Shown in pieces: positions 49,172 through 58,228 of a stretch of 64,000 nt of DNA. The stretch is from the NCBI RefSeq assembly GCF_016862375.1, contig NZ_BOMV01000012.1, positions 1 to 64,000 on the forward strand. Reading direction: 5' to 3'. Below the pieces are notes generated by a model, which worked only from the letters and a program-made list of their open reading frames with translations, made no database searches and was not told the origin of the DNA. Each line of letters opens with the position of its first letter. The first letter of the stretch is position 1. Made by a program: the position numbers and the translations under genes. This stretch comes from Paractinoplanes rishiriensis. GTDB taxonomy: Bacteria; Actinomycetota; Actinomycetes; Mycobacteriales; Micromonosporaceae.

Positions 49172-50425
49172 CTAGTACGGGTTGGCGACCACGAGGTCCT
49201 GGGCGGGGAAGAGGGTGAGGATCCGCGGGCCGTCGGCGGTGACCACGACCTCCTCCTCGATGCGTGCCGCCGAGAAACCGTCGTCCGCGGGGCAGTACGT
49301 CTCCAGCGCGAACACCATGCCGACCTGGAGTTCCACCGGGGCGGTCATGCTGTTCAGCCGGGAGATGATCGGGCGCTCGTGCAGGCCCAGGCCCAGGCCG
49401 TGGCCGAACTGCAGGCCGAACGCCGCCATCTCGTTCTCGAAGCCGAACTCCGTGGCCTTCGGCCACACCGCCGCGATCTCGTCGGTGCCTACTCCTGGGC
49501 GCACGGCGTCGATCGCGGCGTCCATCCATGCACGAGCTTTGGCGTACGCGTCGCGCTGCGACGCGGTCGAGCGGCCCACACTGAGCGTGCGGTAGTAGCA
49601 CGTCCGGTAGCCGTTGAACGAGTGGATGATGTCGAAGAACGCCTGGTCGCCGGGGCGGATGATGCGGTCCGAGAAGTTGTGCGGGTGCGGGTTGCAGCGT
49701 TCGCCGGACACCGCGTTGATCGCCTCGACCTGGTCGGAGCCCATCTCGTACAGCCGCTTGTTGGCCATCGCGACGATCTCGTTCTCCCGGATGCCGGGCT
49801 TGAGCACCTCGACGATGTCCTGGTAGACCCCGTCGACCATGGCGGCGGCCTGGTTGAGCAGCATGATCTCGTCGGCCGACTTGATCAGGCGGGCGTCGAG
49901 CATGAGCTGCTGGCAGTCGACGACGGTGAGGCCCTGGCGCTGCATCTCGAACAGGAACGCCGGCTCGACGATGTCGACGCCGACCGGCTGGGCGGCCAGC
50001 CCGGCGTCCTCGAGCATGCCCTTGATCTCGCGGACCGCCGACTCCATCAGCCCGGCGGACGGGGCGATCGCGCCGCGCATCCCCAGCATCCCGGCCCGGC
50101 AGTCGTCCTCGGCGAGCCACGGCGAATAGAGCTTGTGGTGCCGCGCCGCCGATCCGAAGTCCCACAGGGTCGGGCCACCGGACCGTGTCAGCAGCGCATA
50201 CCGGGTCATTTTGTCGCCGAGCGCACCGCCGATCCAGGTCTGCGTGGTGTAGCGGATGTTGTAGAAGTCGAACAGCAGGAACGCGCCGCACTCGGAGCCG
50301 GCGAGGGCCTTCTGCGCCCGCTCCAACCGATAGCGCCGCAGCCGGTCGAAGTCGACCCGCGTCTCGTAGTCGACACCCATATGACCCGGCGCCGGAATGG
50401 GCCGGCCAGCGCCAAAAAAGCTCAT
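49172..50425 (-). CDS. Creatinase/aminopeptidase P-fold (M24-like) protein with altered metal site
   Basis: 417 residues: an N-terminal domain (to about 165) and a C-terminal pita-bread domain. In metallo-members the first two Asp ligands lie eleven residues apart; here FFDIIHSFNGYRTCYYRT keeps the first Asp but has Cys at the second position. The His in FGHGLGLGLHE and Glu in ALETYCP and RIEEEV remain. The protein resembles creatinase, ectoine hydrolase and DddP-type relatives rather than true peptidases. ATG 50425 overlaps the upstream dehydrogenase stop as ATGA. Small amide or zwitterion hydrolysis is likely, substrate unknown. Confidence 0.75.
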   Translation of the reverse strand: MSFFGAGRPIPAPGHMGVDYETRVDFDRLRRYRLERAQKALAGSECGAFLLFDFYNIRYTTQTWIGGALGDKMTRYALLTRSGGPTLWDFGSAARHHKLYSPWLAEDDCRAGMLGMRGAIAPSAGLMESAVREIKGMLEDAGLAAQPVGVDIVEPAFLFEMQRQGLTVVDCQQLMLDARLIKSADEIMLLNQAAAMVDGVYQDIVEVLKPGIRENEIVAMANKRLYEMGSDQVEAINAVSGERCNPHPHNFSDRIIRPGDQAFFDIIHSFNGYRTCYYRTLSVGRSTASQRDAYAKARAWMDAAIDAVRPGVGTDEIAAVWPKATEFGFENEMAAFGLQFGHGLGLGLHERPIISRLNSMTAPVELQVGMVFALETYCPADDGFSAARIEEEVVVTADGPRILTLFPAQDLVVANPY

Positions 50426-51348
50426 GACGCGCTCCCGAGGCCGTCGTCCACCGCGGTCTCCTCCGGCTTCAGGGCCAACCCCGATGCCGCGGCCTGCTGG
50501 TCCAGCAGGATCGCAAAGTCCTCCGTGACGCGCCCGCTGGCAACCGTCTGCTGCACCAACTGGGCCGTCAGCGCCGCCAGCGGCATCGGCACGTCGAGCT
50601 CGTGTCCCGCCGCCAGGCCCAGGTCGAAGTCCTTGCGCAGCAGCAGCGGGGTGAACGTCGGCGTGTAGTCGAGGTGCACGAACGCCGGTGACTTGTACCG
50701 GGTGAACGTCGAGCCCATCACGCTGTCGTTCAGGAACTCCAGGAAGGCCGCCCGGGACACGCCGCCCTTCTCGGCCAGCACCGTCACCTCGGCCATGCAC
50801 TGGGTCACGACCCCGAGCATCAGGTTGTGGCAGATCTTCACCAGCCGCGAGACATCACCCTCACCGACGTAAGTGACCGTCCGCCCGATGGCCCGCAACA
50901 GGTGCGCGACCCGCTCGAAATCGGCAGCGGGCCCCGACACCGCGATGCTCAGCTTGCCGGCCGACACCACCTTGCCGTTGCCGCTCACCGGCGCCGCCAG
51001 GAAGGACACCCCGCGAGCCAGACATTCCGCCCGCAGGGCGACCGAGGACTCGGTGGAGACCGTCGAACAATCCACGACGATCCGCGGAAAAACCGAACCG
51101 GCTAGCAGCCCGTCCGGCCCGAGCAGCACCTCGGAGAGGTCGGCCGGGGTGGAGACCATCGTGAAAACCACGTCCCGGTCCCGCAGAGAAGCGATCGAAT
51201 CGGCCACCGCGCAACCCGTCGCCTCCGCCTTGGACCGGGTCCGGTTCCAGACTGTCGGGGCATAGCCGGCCTTGGCCAGCCGCTTCGCCATGGCGGCACC
51301 CATCCGGCCCGCGCCGATCCAGCCGACGGTGAGGTCGTTGTCAGCCAT
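50422..51348 (-). CDS. NAD(P)-dependent beta-hydroxyacid dehydrogenase (3-hydroxyisobutyrate dehydrogenase-like)
   Basis: 308 residues. The Rossmann motif GWIGAGRMGAAMAKRLAKAG, substrate loop APVSGNGKVVSAGKL and the catalytic Lys in LVKICHNLMLG match the 6-phosphogluconate/3-hydroxyisobutyrate dehydrogenase superfamily. It interconverts a 3-hydroxy acid and a semialdehyde, which the downstream aldehyde dehydrogenase could oxidise. It lies 17 bases after livF. Confidence 0.88.
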   Translation of the reverse strand: MADNDLTVGWIGAGRMGAAMAKRLAKAGYAPTVWNRTRSKAEATGCAVADSIASLRDRDVVFTMVSTPADLSEVLLGPDGLLAGSVFPRIVVDCSTVSTESSVALRAECLARGVSFLAAPVSGNGKVVSAGKLSIAVSGPAADFERVAHLLRAIGRTVTYVGEGDVSRLVKICHNLMLGVVTQCMAEVTVLAEKGGVSRAAFLEFLNDSVMGSTFTRYKSPAFVHLDYTPTFTPLLLRKDFDLGLAAGHELDVPMPLAALTAQLVQQTVASGRVTEDFAILLDQQAAASGLALKPEETAVDDGLGSAS

Positions 51349-51365
51349 GTTGTTCTCCCAAGCTT

Positions 51366-52094
51366 TCAGTTGGCGGGGGTAGGTGCGGATCCGCCCAGAT
51401 AGAGCGAAGCCATCTCGGGGTGGTCCCGGACCTCGGCCGCGGTGCCGGTGAGCCGGACCTTGCCGCCCTCCATCACCACGCCGTGGGTGGCCAGGCCGAG
51501 CCCGAGGCGGACGTTCTGTTCGACCAGCAGCATCGTGGTGCCGGCCTGGTTGAGGCTCTGGATCAGCGCGGCGACCCCGGCGAGGCTGCGCGGGTCGAGG
51601 CCCAGCGACGGCTCGTCGAGCAGCAGCAGCTTCGGGTCGAGCATCAGGCAGCGGGCGATCTCCACCATCCGGCGCTGGCCTCCCGACAGGTTGCCGGCCG
51701 GGTCGCCGGCCCGTTCGGCGACGATCGGGATGCGTTCCCGGATCGCGTCGTAGCGGGACGCCAGCAGCTTCCGGTTGCGCCGGATCAGGTAGCCGCCGAG
51801 CAGCACGTTCTCCCGCACGGTCATGCCCGGGAACAGCGCCTGCGACTGCGGCACCTGGGTGACGCCGAGGGCCAGGACCTGCTCGGGCGGCAGGTTGTCG
51901 GTGCGGGTGCCGGCCATCTCGACCGTTCCGGTGCGGCAGCGCAACAGGCCGCTGATCACCCGCAGCACGGTCGACTTGCCGGCGCCGTTCGGTCCGACGA
52001 TGCAGGTCACCGTGCCGGCCTCGCAGTGCAGGTCGACGCCCTGCAGCACGTTGCCGCCGCCGTAGCCGGCCGTGACGTCGCTAAGCGTGAGCAT
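51366..52094 (-). CDS. livF: Branched-chain-type ABC transporter ATPase (LivF-like)
   Basis: 242 residues. Walker A GPNGAGKST, signature LSGGQRRMVEIARCL and Walker B LLLLDEPSLGLDP. It starts 14 bases inside the end of the livMG fusion gene, so translation is coupled. Second ATPase of the importer. Confidence 0.9.
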   Translation of the reverse strand: MLTLSDVTAGYGGGNVLQGVDLHCEAGTVTCIVGPNGAGKSTVLRVISGLLRCRTGTVEMAGTRTDNLPPEQVLALGVTQVPQSQALFPGMTVRENVLLGGYLIRRNRKLLASRYDAIRERIPIVAERAGDPAGNLSGGQRRMVEIARCLMLDPKLLLLDEPSLGLDPRSLAGVAALIQSLNQAGTTMLLVEQNVRLGLGLATHGVVMEGGKVRLTGTAAEVRDHPEMASLYLGGSAPTPAN

Positions 52095-53883
52095 CCTGCG
52101 GCCTCCAGTCGTCGCCGAGGTAGGCGTCCAGCACCACCGGGTCGTTGCGGATCTGTCCGGGCGGCCCGGACGCGATGCAGGCGCCGCGGGCGAACACGTG
52201 CACCGGGTCGCACAGGTCGAGCACCAGCGGGATGTTGTGCTCGACGATCAGGAACGTGATGCCGCTGCGATTCAGCTCCCGGATCACCTCGGTGAGCCGG
52301 CCCAGCAGGCTCGGGTTGACGCCGCCGGCCGGTTCGTCCAGCAGGATCAGCTGGGGTTCCAGCATCAGGACCTGGGCGAGCTCCACCAGCTTCTGTTGGC
52401 CGTACGAGAGGGCACCGGCCTTCTGCTGCTCGAAACTGCCCAGGCCGACGATGTCCAGCAGTTCCCGGGCGCGGGCGGCCTCGGAGCCGCTGACCGCGTC
52501 GGCCAGCATGGTCCGCAGCTTGCCGTCCGGCTGCGGCGCCACCACGTTCTGCAGCACGGTCATGTCCTTGAACAGCCGGGTCACCTGGAACGTGCGGCCC
52601 AGTCCGAGGTGGCCGCGCGACCACGGCGGCAGCTTCTCGATCCGCTTGCCGTCGAATGTGATGGTGCCGGCGTCGGCGGCCATGGTCCCGGTGATCAGGT
52701 TGAACAGCGTGGTCTTGCCGGAGCCGTTCGGCCCGATCAGGGCGGTAATCGATCCTCGTTCCACGGTCAGGTCGGCGCCGTCGACCGCGGTGAGGCCGCC
52801 GAATCGCTTGGTCGCCCCGCGTACCTCCAAAAGGGGTCCGGTCGAAGCCGGCTCCGGCACGCGCTCCCGGACCACCGCGGTGTTGTGCGACAGCGCGCCC
52901 ACCTGGTTGGTGAACTCGACCTTGACCGGGTGCCGTTTGCGCCACGCCTTCTCGATCGTCGGCAGCAGGCCGGCGGGCAGGAAGAGCACCACGGCCACCA
53001 GGATCAAACCGAGGATGAGTACGCGTGCCTGCGAGCTGCCGCCGTAGACCGTTGCACCCTCGTTGATCAGGCCGACGATGAACGCGCCGAGGACCGGGCC
53101 GTAGAGCGTGCCGCGGCCGCCGACCAGGGCGGACAGCACGATCAGGACGCTGCCCAGGATGGCGAACGCGCCGACCGGGTTGAGGAAGGTCTGGTAGTAC
53201 GCGTACACGCCGCCGGCCACGCCGATGAAGAAGCTGCTGGCCCCGTACGCAATGATCTTGAAGATTGTGGTGTTGACCCCGATCGACGCGGCTTTGCCCT
53301 CATCCTCGCGGATCGCGATCAGGCCGGTGCCGAACTTGGTGCGCGCGATCCACGCGCTGAACAGCACAGACAGCACGAGTAGCAGCAGGAACGCGTAGTA
53401 GAACGGGATGTTCTGGAAGTCCGCGCTCCAGAACGGCAGTTCCAGGGTGATGCCGTCGGAGCCGTTCGTGAGCGACTTCCAGTTCGTGGCCACGATCTGT
53501 GCGGAGAGCAACAGCGCGATCGTGATGATGACGAACGCGTGACCGCGGGTCCGCAACACGATGTAACCGAACGCCATCGCGATCACCACGGCCGTGACGC
53601 CGCCGATCGGCGCCACCCAGAGCGGGTTCACCCCGGTGTGCAGTGCGATGATCGCCGCGGTGTAGGAGCCGAGCCCGAGGAACATGCTGTGGCCCAGCGA
53701 GATGTAGCCGGCGAAGCCCGAGATGATGTTCCAGCCGGTCGCCTGGATGGCCAGCAGGAACATCAGGAGCAAAACCCCTTGGGGGTACGGCTGCCAGGGG
53801 TTGACGACGGGGTAGAGCACCAGCACGAGCAGTGCGATCCCGGCGATCAGGTGCTGACGGGGAATCCTGCGTATCAGACTCAT
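52081..53883 (-). CDS. livM-livG: Fused branched-chain-type ABC permease and ATPase (LivM-LivG)
   Basis: 600 residues in one frame. Residues 1-310 are a LivM permease with about nine helices (SGFAGYISLGHSMFLGLGSY). A hydrophilic linker (about 310-345) leads to a LivG nucleotide-binding domain with Walker A GPNGSGKTT, LSYGQQKLVELAQ and Walker B LILLDEPAGGVNP. These are usually two genes; no stop or internal ribosome site separates them here. The ATG overlaps livH as ATGA. Confidence 0.9.
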   Translation of the reverse strand: MSLIRRIPRQHLIAGIALLVLVLYPVVNPWQPYPQGVLLLMFLLAIQATGWNIISGFAGYISLGHSMFLGLGSYTAAIIALHTGVNPLWVAPIGGVTAVVIAMAFGYIVLRTRGHAFVIITIALLLSAQIVATNWKSLTNGSDGITLELPFWSADFQNIPFYYAFLLLLVLSVLFSAWIARTKFGTGLIAIREDEGKAASIGVNTTIFKIIAYGASSFFIGVAGGVYAYYQTFLNPVGAFAILGSVLIVLSALVGGRGTLYGPVLGAFIVGLINEGATVYGGSSQARVLILGLILVAVVLFLPAGLLPTIEKAWRKRHPVKVEFTNQVGALSHNTAVVRERVPEPASTGPLLEVRGATKRFGGLTAVDGADLTVERGSITALIGPNGSGKTTLFNLITGTMAADAGTITFDGKRIEKLPPWSRGHLGLGRTFQVTRLFKDMTVLQNVVAPQPDGKLRTMLADAVSGSEAARARELLDIVGLGSFEQQKAGALSYGQQKLVELAQVLMLEPQLILLDEPAGGVNPSLLGRLTEVIRELNRSGITFLIVEHNIPLVLDLCDPVHVFARGACIASGPPGQIRNDPVVLDAYLGDDWRPQDAHA

Positions 53884-54761
53884 GTGGCGGCGTCCTCCCG
53901 CAAGCGGGCGCCGAACAGGCCCTGCGGCCGGACCAGCAGCACCGCCATGATCACCAGATAGAAGACCAGCGTGGACCACTGCAGTGACCCGTAGGTCGCG
54001 GTTAACGTCTCGGCCAGGCCGAGGACGAGCGCGCCGATCAGCGCGCCGGGCAGGCTGCCCATGCCGCCCAGCACCACGATGCCGAGCAGGCGCGAGATCC
54101 AGTCGTAGTGCGACGCCGGGAAGAACGGGTAGAGCACCGAGAGGATGGATCCCCCGACGCCGGCGCTCGCGCTGCCCAGCGCGAACGCCAGCGCGGCGGT
54201 GGCCGCGGCGCCGATACCGACCAGCGAGGCCGCTGACGGGTTCTGCGAGGTGGCCCGGATGGCCCGGCCCGCCCAGGTCCGGGTGAGGACGAGGTACAGC
54301 GCGCCCAGCACGGCGACCGCGGCCAGGAAGCCGTAGACCTGTGCCTTGGGCAGCAGTACGTCGCCCACCCGGAAACTCGACTCGAAGTACTCCGGGGTGG
54401 CTGAGCGGAACCGGTTGTTCGTGACGATGCTCAGGAAACCCTCGATGACCAGCGCGATCCCGAAGGTGAGCAGCACCGACATCGACGGCGCCTGGCCGCG
54501 GATGCGAACCACGACGAACCGGTAGAGCAGCCACCCGAAGCCGAACATCAGCGGGGCGGTGATGACCGAGGCGAGGATCGGGTCGATGCCGATCGCCGAC
54601 CACAGCCACCAGGTGAACGTCGCGACCAGGATGAGGAACGCACCCTGGGCGATGTTGACGATCCGCAGGACCCCGAAGATGAGCGTCAGGCCGGAGGCCA
54701 TCAGCGCGTAGATGCCGCCGATCAGTACGCCGAGCGCGAGTGCCTGGACGAGCTGAGCCAT
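53880..54761 (-). CDS. livH: Branched-chain-type ABC permease (LivH-like)
   Basis: 293 residues with about eight hydrophobic segments. GGIYALMASGLTLIFGVLRIVNIAQG near the start and GGMGSLPGALIGALVLG near the end are typical LivH wording. Seven bases separate it from the binding protein gene. It pairs with the LivM half of the fusion to form the channel. Confidence 0.92.
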   Translation of the reverse strand: MAQLVQALALGVLIGGIYALMASGLTLIFGVLRIVNIAQGAFLILVATFTWWLWSAIGIDPILASVITAPLMFGFGWLLYRFVVVRIRGQAPSMSVLLTFGIALVIEGFLSIVTNNRFRSATPEYFESSFRVGDVLLPKAQVYGFLAAVAVLGALYLVLTRTWAGRAIRATSQNPSAASLVGIGAAATAALAFALGSASAGVGGSILSVLYPFFPASHYDWISRLLGIVVLGGMGSLPGALIGALVLGLAETLTATYGSLQWSTLVFYLVIMAVLLVRPQGLFGARLREDAAT

Positions 54762-54768
54762 CAGCGGA

Positions 54769-56007
54769 TCACTTCCAGTCGGGCTTGGGGTGGATGGCCG
54801 TCGGCACCGTCGCGGCCTCGGCCGGAGCCACCACCTGGGCCTTGCCGGACTGCCACTGGCCGAGCAGGAACTTGCCCTTGGGTTCGCCGGTGTCCTCCCA
54901 GGCCAGCGGCCCGAGGATGGACGGCACCGTGTTCGACTTCAGCCAGTCGCGGATCTTCACCTGGTCGATCGCGCCGACCGCGGTGACCCCGGACGCCAGC
55001 ACCTCGGCCGCCGCGTACGCGTCCGCGGCGTCCTCGGCCGGGTCGGCGTTCTGGTACTTCTGCTTGTAGGTCGCCACGAACTCGGGGTTCTTCGGGGTCT
55101 TGGCGTCCTGGTGCCAGCTGACCGTGTAGAAGATGCCCTCGGTGTTCTCCACGCCGACACCGGTGCTGTACTGCCCGGCGTTGCTGGGCGCCGACGTCTG
55201 GAACAGGATCTTGGGCGAGTAGTCCAGCTGCTTGAGCGACCGGACCAGGCCCACGCCGTCCTCGAACACCGCGCCCTGAGCGATCAGGTCGGGCTTCTTG
55301 GCCGCCATCTGGCTGGCGATCGACTGGAAGTTGGTGGTGTCCGGCGGGTAGACCGAGCTGAACACGGTCTGCACACCGAGCGCCTCGAGCTGCTTCTGCA
55401 TGCTCTCGATGACCGGCGCCGCGAACGGGTCGTCCTGCGACGGGTACGCCGCGGTCTTCGGCTTCTGGTCCTCGGGCAGCGACTTGATCCACTCGACGAA
55501 CACGTCGGCCTGGTGCGGCGCGGTGGCCGGCTGGGCGAAGAACAGGAACTTGAAGCCGCGGGTGAACATGTTCGGCGCGCCGCCGGCCGGCTCCACGAAC
55601 ACCATGCCGTTCTTCTCCGCGACCGCCGAGGCCGGGAAGTTGAGCAGCGAGGAGAACGTGCCGAGCAGCAGGTCGACCTTGTCCTGGGTGATCAGCTTGG
55701 TGTAGTCGCTGACCACCGTGTCCTGGTTGCTGGCGTCGTCGACGATCTTGAGCTGCACCTGCCGGCCGAGCAGGCCGCCGGCCGCGTTGATGTGGTCGGC
55801 CCAGACCTCGTAGCCGCGCTTGGCCTCGGTGCCGGGCTGGGAGAAATCGCCGGTCAGCGGCAGCGAGATGCCGATGACGATGGGCTTGTCGGTGTCCGCC
55901 GCGGCCTTCTCGGAGGGGCGGTCACCGCAGGCGGCGAGCCCCATCGAGAGGGTGGCAACCAGCGAAGCCGCAAGGAAGGAACGTCGGGGGACGGATTTTT
56001 CGATCAT
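54769..56007 (-). CDS. Branched-chain-type ABC substrate-binding lipoprotein (LivK-like)
   Basis: 412 residues. The N-terminus has both a twin-arginine-like PRRSFLAAS and a lipobox (GLAAC). The type I binding fold shows IGISLPLTGDFSQPGTEAKR and DDASNQDTVVSDYTKLI. ATG 56007 is favoured over the adjacent TTG because GGAGGG is correctly spaced. First gene of the six-gene importer and catabolic operon. Members bind amino acids, amides or aromatic acids, so the fold does not fix the ligand. Confidence 0.9.
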   Translation of the reverse strand: MIEKSVPRRSFLAASLVATLSMGLAACGDRPSEKAAADTDKPIVIGISLPLTGDFSQPGTEAKRGYEVWADHINAAGGLLGRQVQLKIVDDASNQDTVVSDYTKLITQDKVDLLLGTFSSLLNFPASAVAEKNGMVFVEPAGGAPNMFTRGFKFLFFAQPATAPHQADVFVEWIKSLPEDQKPKTAAYPSQDDPFAAPVIESMQKQLEALGVQTVFSSVYPPDTTNFQSIASQMAAKKPDLIAQGAVFEDGVGLVRSLKQLDYSPKILFQTSAPSNAGQYSTGVGVENTEGIFYTVSWHQDAKTPKNPEFVATYKQKYQNADPAEDAADAYAAAEVLASGVTAVGAIDQVKIRDWLKSNTVPSILGPLAWEDTGEPKGKFLLGQWQSGKAQVVAPAEAATVPTAIHPKPDWK

Positions 56008-56063
56008 CAAGGCCCTCCACTTTGAGGTGTCCCCGGGGGCTGCCCCACCAGGGGAGTCGAGGC

Positions 56064-56077
56064 CGCAATCGTTTGCG
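56064..56077. promoter_or_regulatory. LacI-type operator O1
   Basis: CGCAATCGTTTGCG is palindromic around a central CG except for one pair, the classic LacI-family operator form. It lies just after the -10 of the minus-strand importer promoter, on the expected transcription start. The LacI regulator is encoded at 58215. Confidence 0.6.
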
Positions 56078-56084
56078 TTGCAAG

Positions 56085-56112
56085 AATGTACGTGGTGTTA
56101 CAGCGATGTCAA
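56085..56112 (-). promoter_or_regulatory. Promoter of the importer and catabolic operon
   Basis: On the minus strand TTGACA (56112-56107), 16-bp spacer and TACATT (56090-56085). The consensus -35 and TANNNT -10 make this one of the strongest promoters in the window. The leader to ATG 56007 is about 70 bases and includes O1. Confidence 0.7.
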
Positions 56113-56131
56113 GCATCCTGCTCAACAGGCC

Positions 56132-56162
56132 TTGCGTTGCTGCAATCGAGTGCGGTTATGCT
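56132..56162 (+). promoter_or_regulatory. Leaderless divergent promoter with embedded LacI-type operator O2
   Basis: TTGCGT (56132-56137) and TATGCT (56157-56162) are 19 bp apart. GTG 56169 follows the -10 by six bases with no ribosome site. GCAATCGAGTGC (56142-56153), a near-palindrome with central CG similar to O1, lies in the spacer. O1 and O2 centres are 77 bp apart. Confidence 0.5.
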
Positions 56163-56168
56163 GCGGAC

Positions 56169-57002
56169 GTGCCCCCCATCCGCCTCGGCGCCTTCACCCC
56201 GTCCGTGCTGTTGCGCGTCGCGCGCCGGCTCGGCCACCTCGACGTGACCGAGGCCCTGGTGCCCTCGTCACCGGCCCAGTTCCGCGCCCTGCTCGACGGG
56301 GCGTACGACGCCGTGCTGACCAGTCCCGACAACGTGCTGGCGTACCGCTACAGCCCGGTCAACCCGCTCGGCGTGACCGCGCCGGTCGCCATGGTCTCGG
56401 CGGTCGACCGGGGCATGGGCCTGGCCCTGTACGCCCGGCGGACCGATCTGCGCGGCGCCCGGTTCGCGGTCGACGTGCCCGGTTCCGGCTTCGCGTTCGC
56501 CATGTACGCCCTGGCCGAGTCGCTCGGCCTGGGACGCGACGACTACGAGGTGGTGGCGCTCGGCTCCACCCCGAAGCGGCTGCGCGCGCTGCTGGCCGGC
56601 GAATGCGACGCCACCATGCTCAACGCCGGCAACGAACTGCACGCCGAGGCCGCCGGCGTCGAGGCCGTCGCGCGGGTGAGCGAGATCTGCCACCCGTACC
56701 TGGGCACGGTTCTGGCCGCTCTTGACCCGGCGGCGATCGGCGGGCTGGCCGCCGCGCTCACCGCGACCGCCGAGGCCGTGGTCGCGGGGCGGCACGCGGA
56801 CCTGGTCGTCGAGGAGGCGATGACGGCCCTGTCGCTGGACCGGCCGCTGGCGCTCCGCTACCTGGACCGGTTGCGCTCGCCGGCTGAAGGACTGGTACCC
56901 GACGGGGTGGTCGACAAGTCGTCGCTGCGCACGCTGGTCAATCTGCGCCGCCGCTTCGGCCCTTCGCTGGACGGCGACCCGCTGGCCGCGGCCCTGCAAT
57001 GA
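56169..57002 (+). CDS. NMT1/SsuA-like binding-fold protein lacking a signal peptide
   Basis: 277 residues. It opens directly with the first beta strand (IRLGAFTPSVLL) and keeps the type II binding-protein layout: AYDAVLTSPDNVLAYRY, DLRGARFAVDVPGSGFAF and GECDATMLNAGNELHAEAAG. No signal sequence or lipobox can be found even upstream of the chosen start, and no matching permease or ATPase is adjacent. A cytosolic binding or enzymatic role is likely, perhaps as a sensor. It overlaps the MFS gene as ATGA. Confidence 0.7.
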   Translation: MPPIRLGAFTPSVLLRVARRLGHLDVTEALVPSSPAQFRALLDGAYDAVLTSPDNVLAYRYSPVNPLGVTAPVAMVSAVDRGMGLALYARRTDLRGARFAVDVPGSGFAFAMYALAESLGLGRDDYEVVALGSTPKRLRALLAGECDATMLNAGNELHAEAAGVEAVARVSEICHPYLGTVLAALDPAAIGGLAAALTATAEAVVAGRHADLVVEEAMTALSLDRPLALRYLDRLRSPAEGLVPDGVVDKSSLRTLVNLRRRFGPSLDGDPLAAALQ

Positions 57003-58228
57003 TCAGACCGCTGCGGCTGCTGCAGGCCACCACGTTCGTCAGCACCATGGACCGGTTCTCGATGGCGCCGATGCTGATCGTGATGGCGACCGCCCTGGAC
57101 GTGCCCCTGTCCACGGTGCTGCACACGGCCGGCGCCTACTACCTCGCGTACGGCCTCATGCAGCCGGTCTGGGCCATCGTGTCGGACCGGCTCGGCCGGG
57201 TCCGCACGCTGCGTTTCACCCTGCTCGCGGCCGGCGTCGCCGCCGCCGGATCGGCCGCCGTCACCAACGCCGCCCAGCTCGGCGTGGCCCGGGCGCTGAC
57301 CGGCGCGGCGTTCAGCGCGGCCATCCCGGCCAGCCTGGTGTACGTCGGCGACACGGTGTCCGCCGGCCGGCGGCAGACCGAGGTCACCAACCTGATGGTC
57401 GGCGTGGCGCTGGGCACCGCGCTGGCCTCGGCCGGGGCCGGCGCGCTGGCCCAGGCAGCGAGCTGGCGGGTGGCGTTCCTGGTGCCCGCGGCCGCGTCGC
57501 TGCTGCTCGTGTTCCTGATGCGCAAACTGCCCGAACCGGCGAACGACCGCCCGGCCGAGCCCCTGTTCGCGCCCGTGGGCCGGCTGGTCCGCTCGCGCGC
57601 CGCGCTGCTCGTGCTGCTGCTCGCGGTGGTCGAGGGCGGCGTGCTGATCGGCGCCATCACGCTGCTGCCGCCGGCGGTCGAGTCGACCGGGGTGAGCCCG
57701 GCGCTGGCCGGCGCGGTCACCGCGGTGTACGGCATCGCGGTGCTGGTGTTCGCGCCGCTGGCCGGGGTGGTGTCGCGGCGCCGGCCGGCCTGGTGGCTGA
57801 TCGGGCTGGGCGCGGTGGCGGCGGTGGCGGCGTGCGGCCTCGCGGCCTGGACCAGGCAGGCGTGGGCGGCGGTGGGGATCGCGGCCCTGATCGGCCTGGC
57901 CTGGGCGAGCATGCATTCCTCGCTGCAGACCTGGGCCACCGAGGTGCTGCCGTCGGCGCGGGCCACGGTGGTGTCCGGTTTCGCGGGGTCGTTGTTCGCC
58001 GGCAGTGCGCTGTCGGCCGCCCTGGTGGCCGGTCCGGCCGAGGCGGGCCGCTACGGCGCGGTCTACGCCGGCCTGGCCGTCGCGGCCGTGCCGCTCGGCA
58101 TCCTCGCCACGGTGGCGCGCGCCCGGTGGCGCCCGGCTCCCGCAGTGCCCCCGCTGCCCGGGCCCCGGGAGCCCCGCGCCGATGTTCCTTCCGCCGCCCC
58201 TCCCGGAGGTCGCGATGACCGGCCCTAG
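56999..58228 (+). CDS. MFS transporter (DHA1-like)
   Basis: 409 residues with twelve hydrophobic segments. The loop 2-3 motif reads AIVSDRLGRVRTLRFTL, matching the MFS G-x-x-x-D-R-x-G-R-R pattern. Middle gene of the leaderless operon; its last bases overlap the LacI gene. It may import or export the compound sensed by the LacI regulator. Confidence 0.88.
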   Translation: MIRPLRLLQATTFVSTMDRFSMAPMLIVMATALDVPLSTVLHTAGAYYLAYGLMQPVWAIVSDRLGRVRTLRFTLLAAGVAAAGSAAVTNAAQLGVARALTGAAFSAAIPASLVYVGDTVSAGRRQTEVTNLMVGVALGTALASAGAGALAQAASWRVAFLVPAAASLLLVFLMRKLPEPANDRPAEPLFAPVGRLVRSRAALLVLLLAVVEGGVLIGAITLLPPAVESTGVSPALAGAVTAVYGIAVLVFAPLAGVVSRRRPAWWLIGLGAVAAVAACGLAAWTRQAWAAVGIAALIGLAWASMHSSLQTWATEVLPSARATVVSGFAGSLFAGSALSAALVAGPAEAGRYGAVYAGLAVAAVPLGILATVARARWRPAPAVPPLPGPREPRADVPSAAPPGGRDDRP

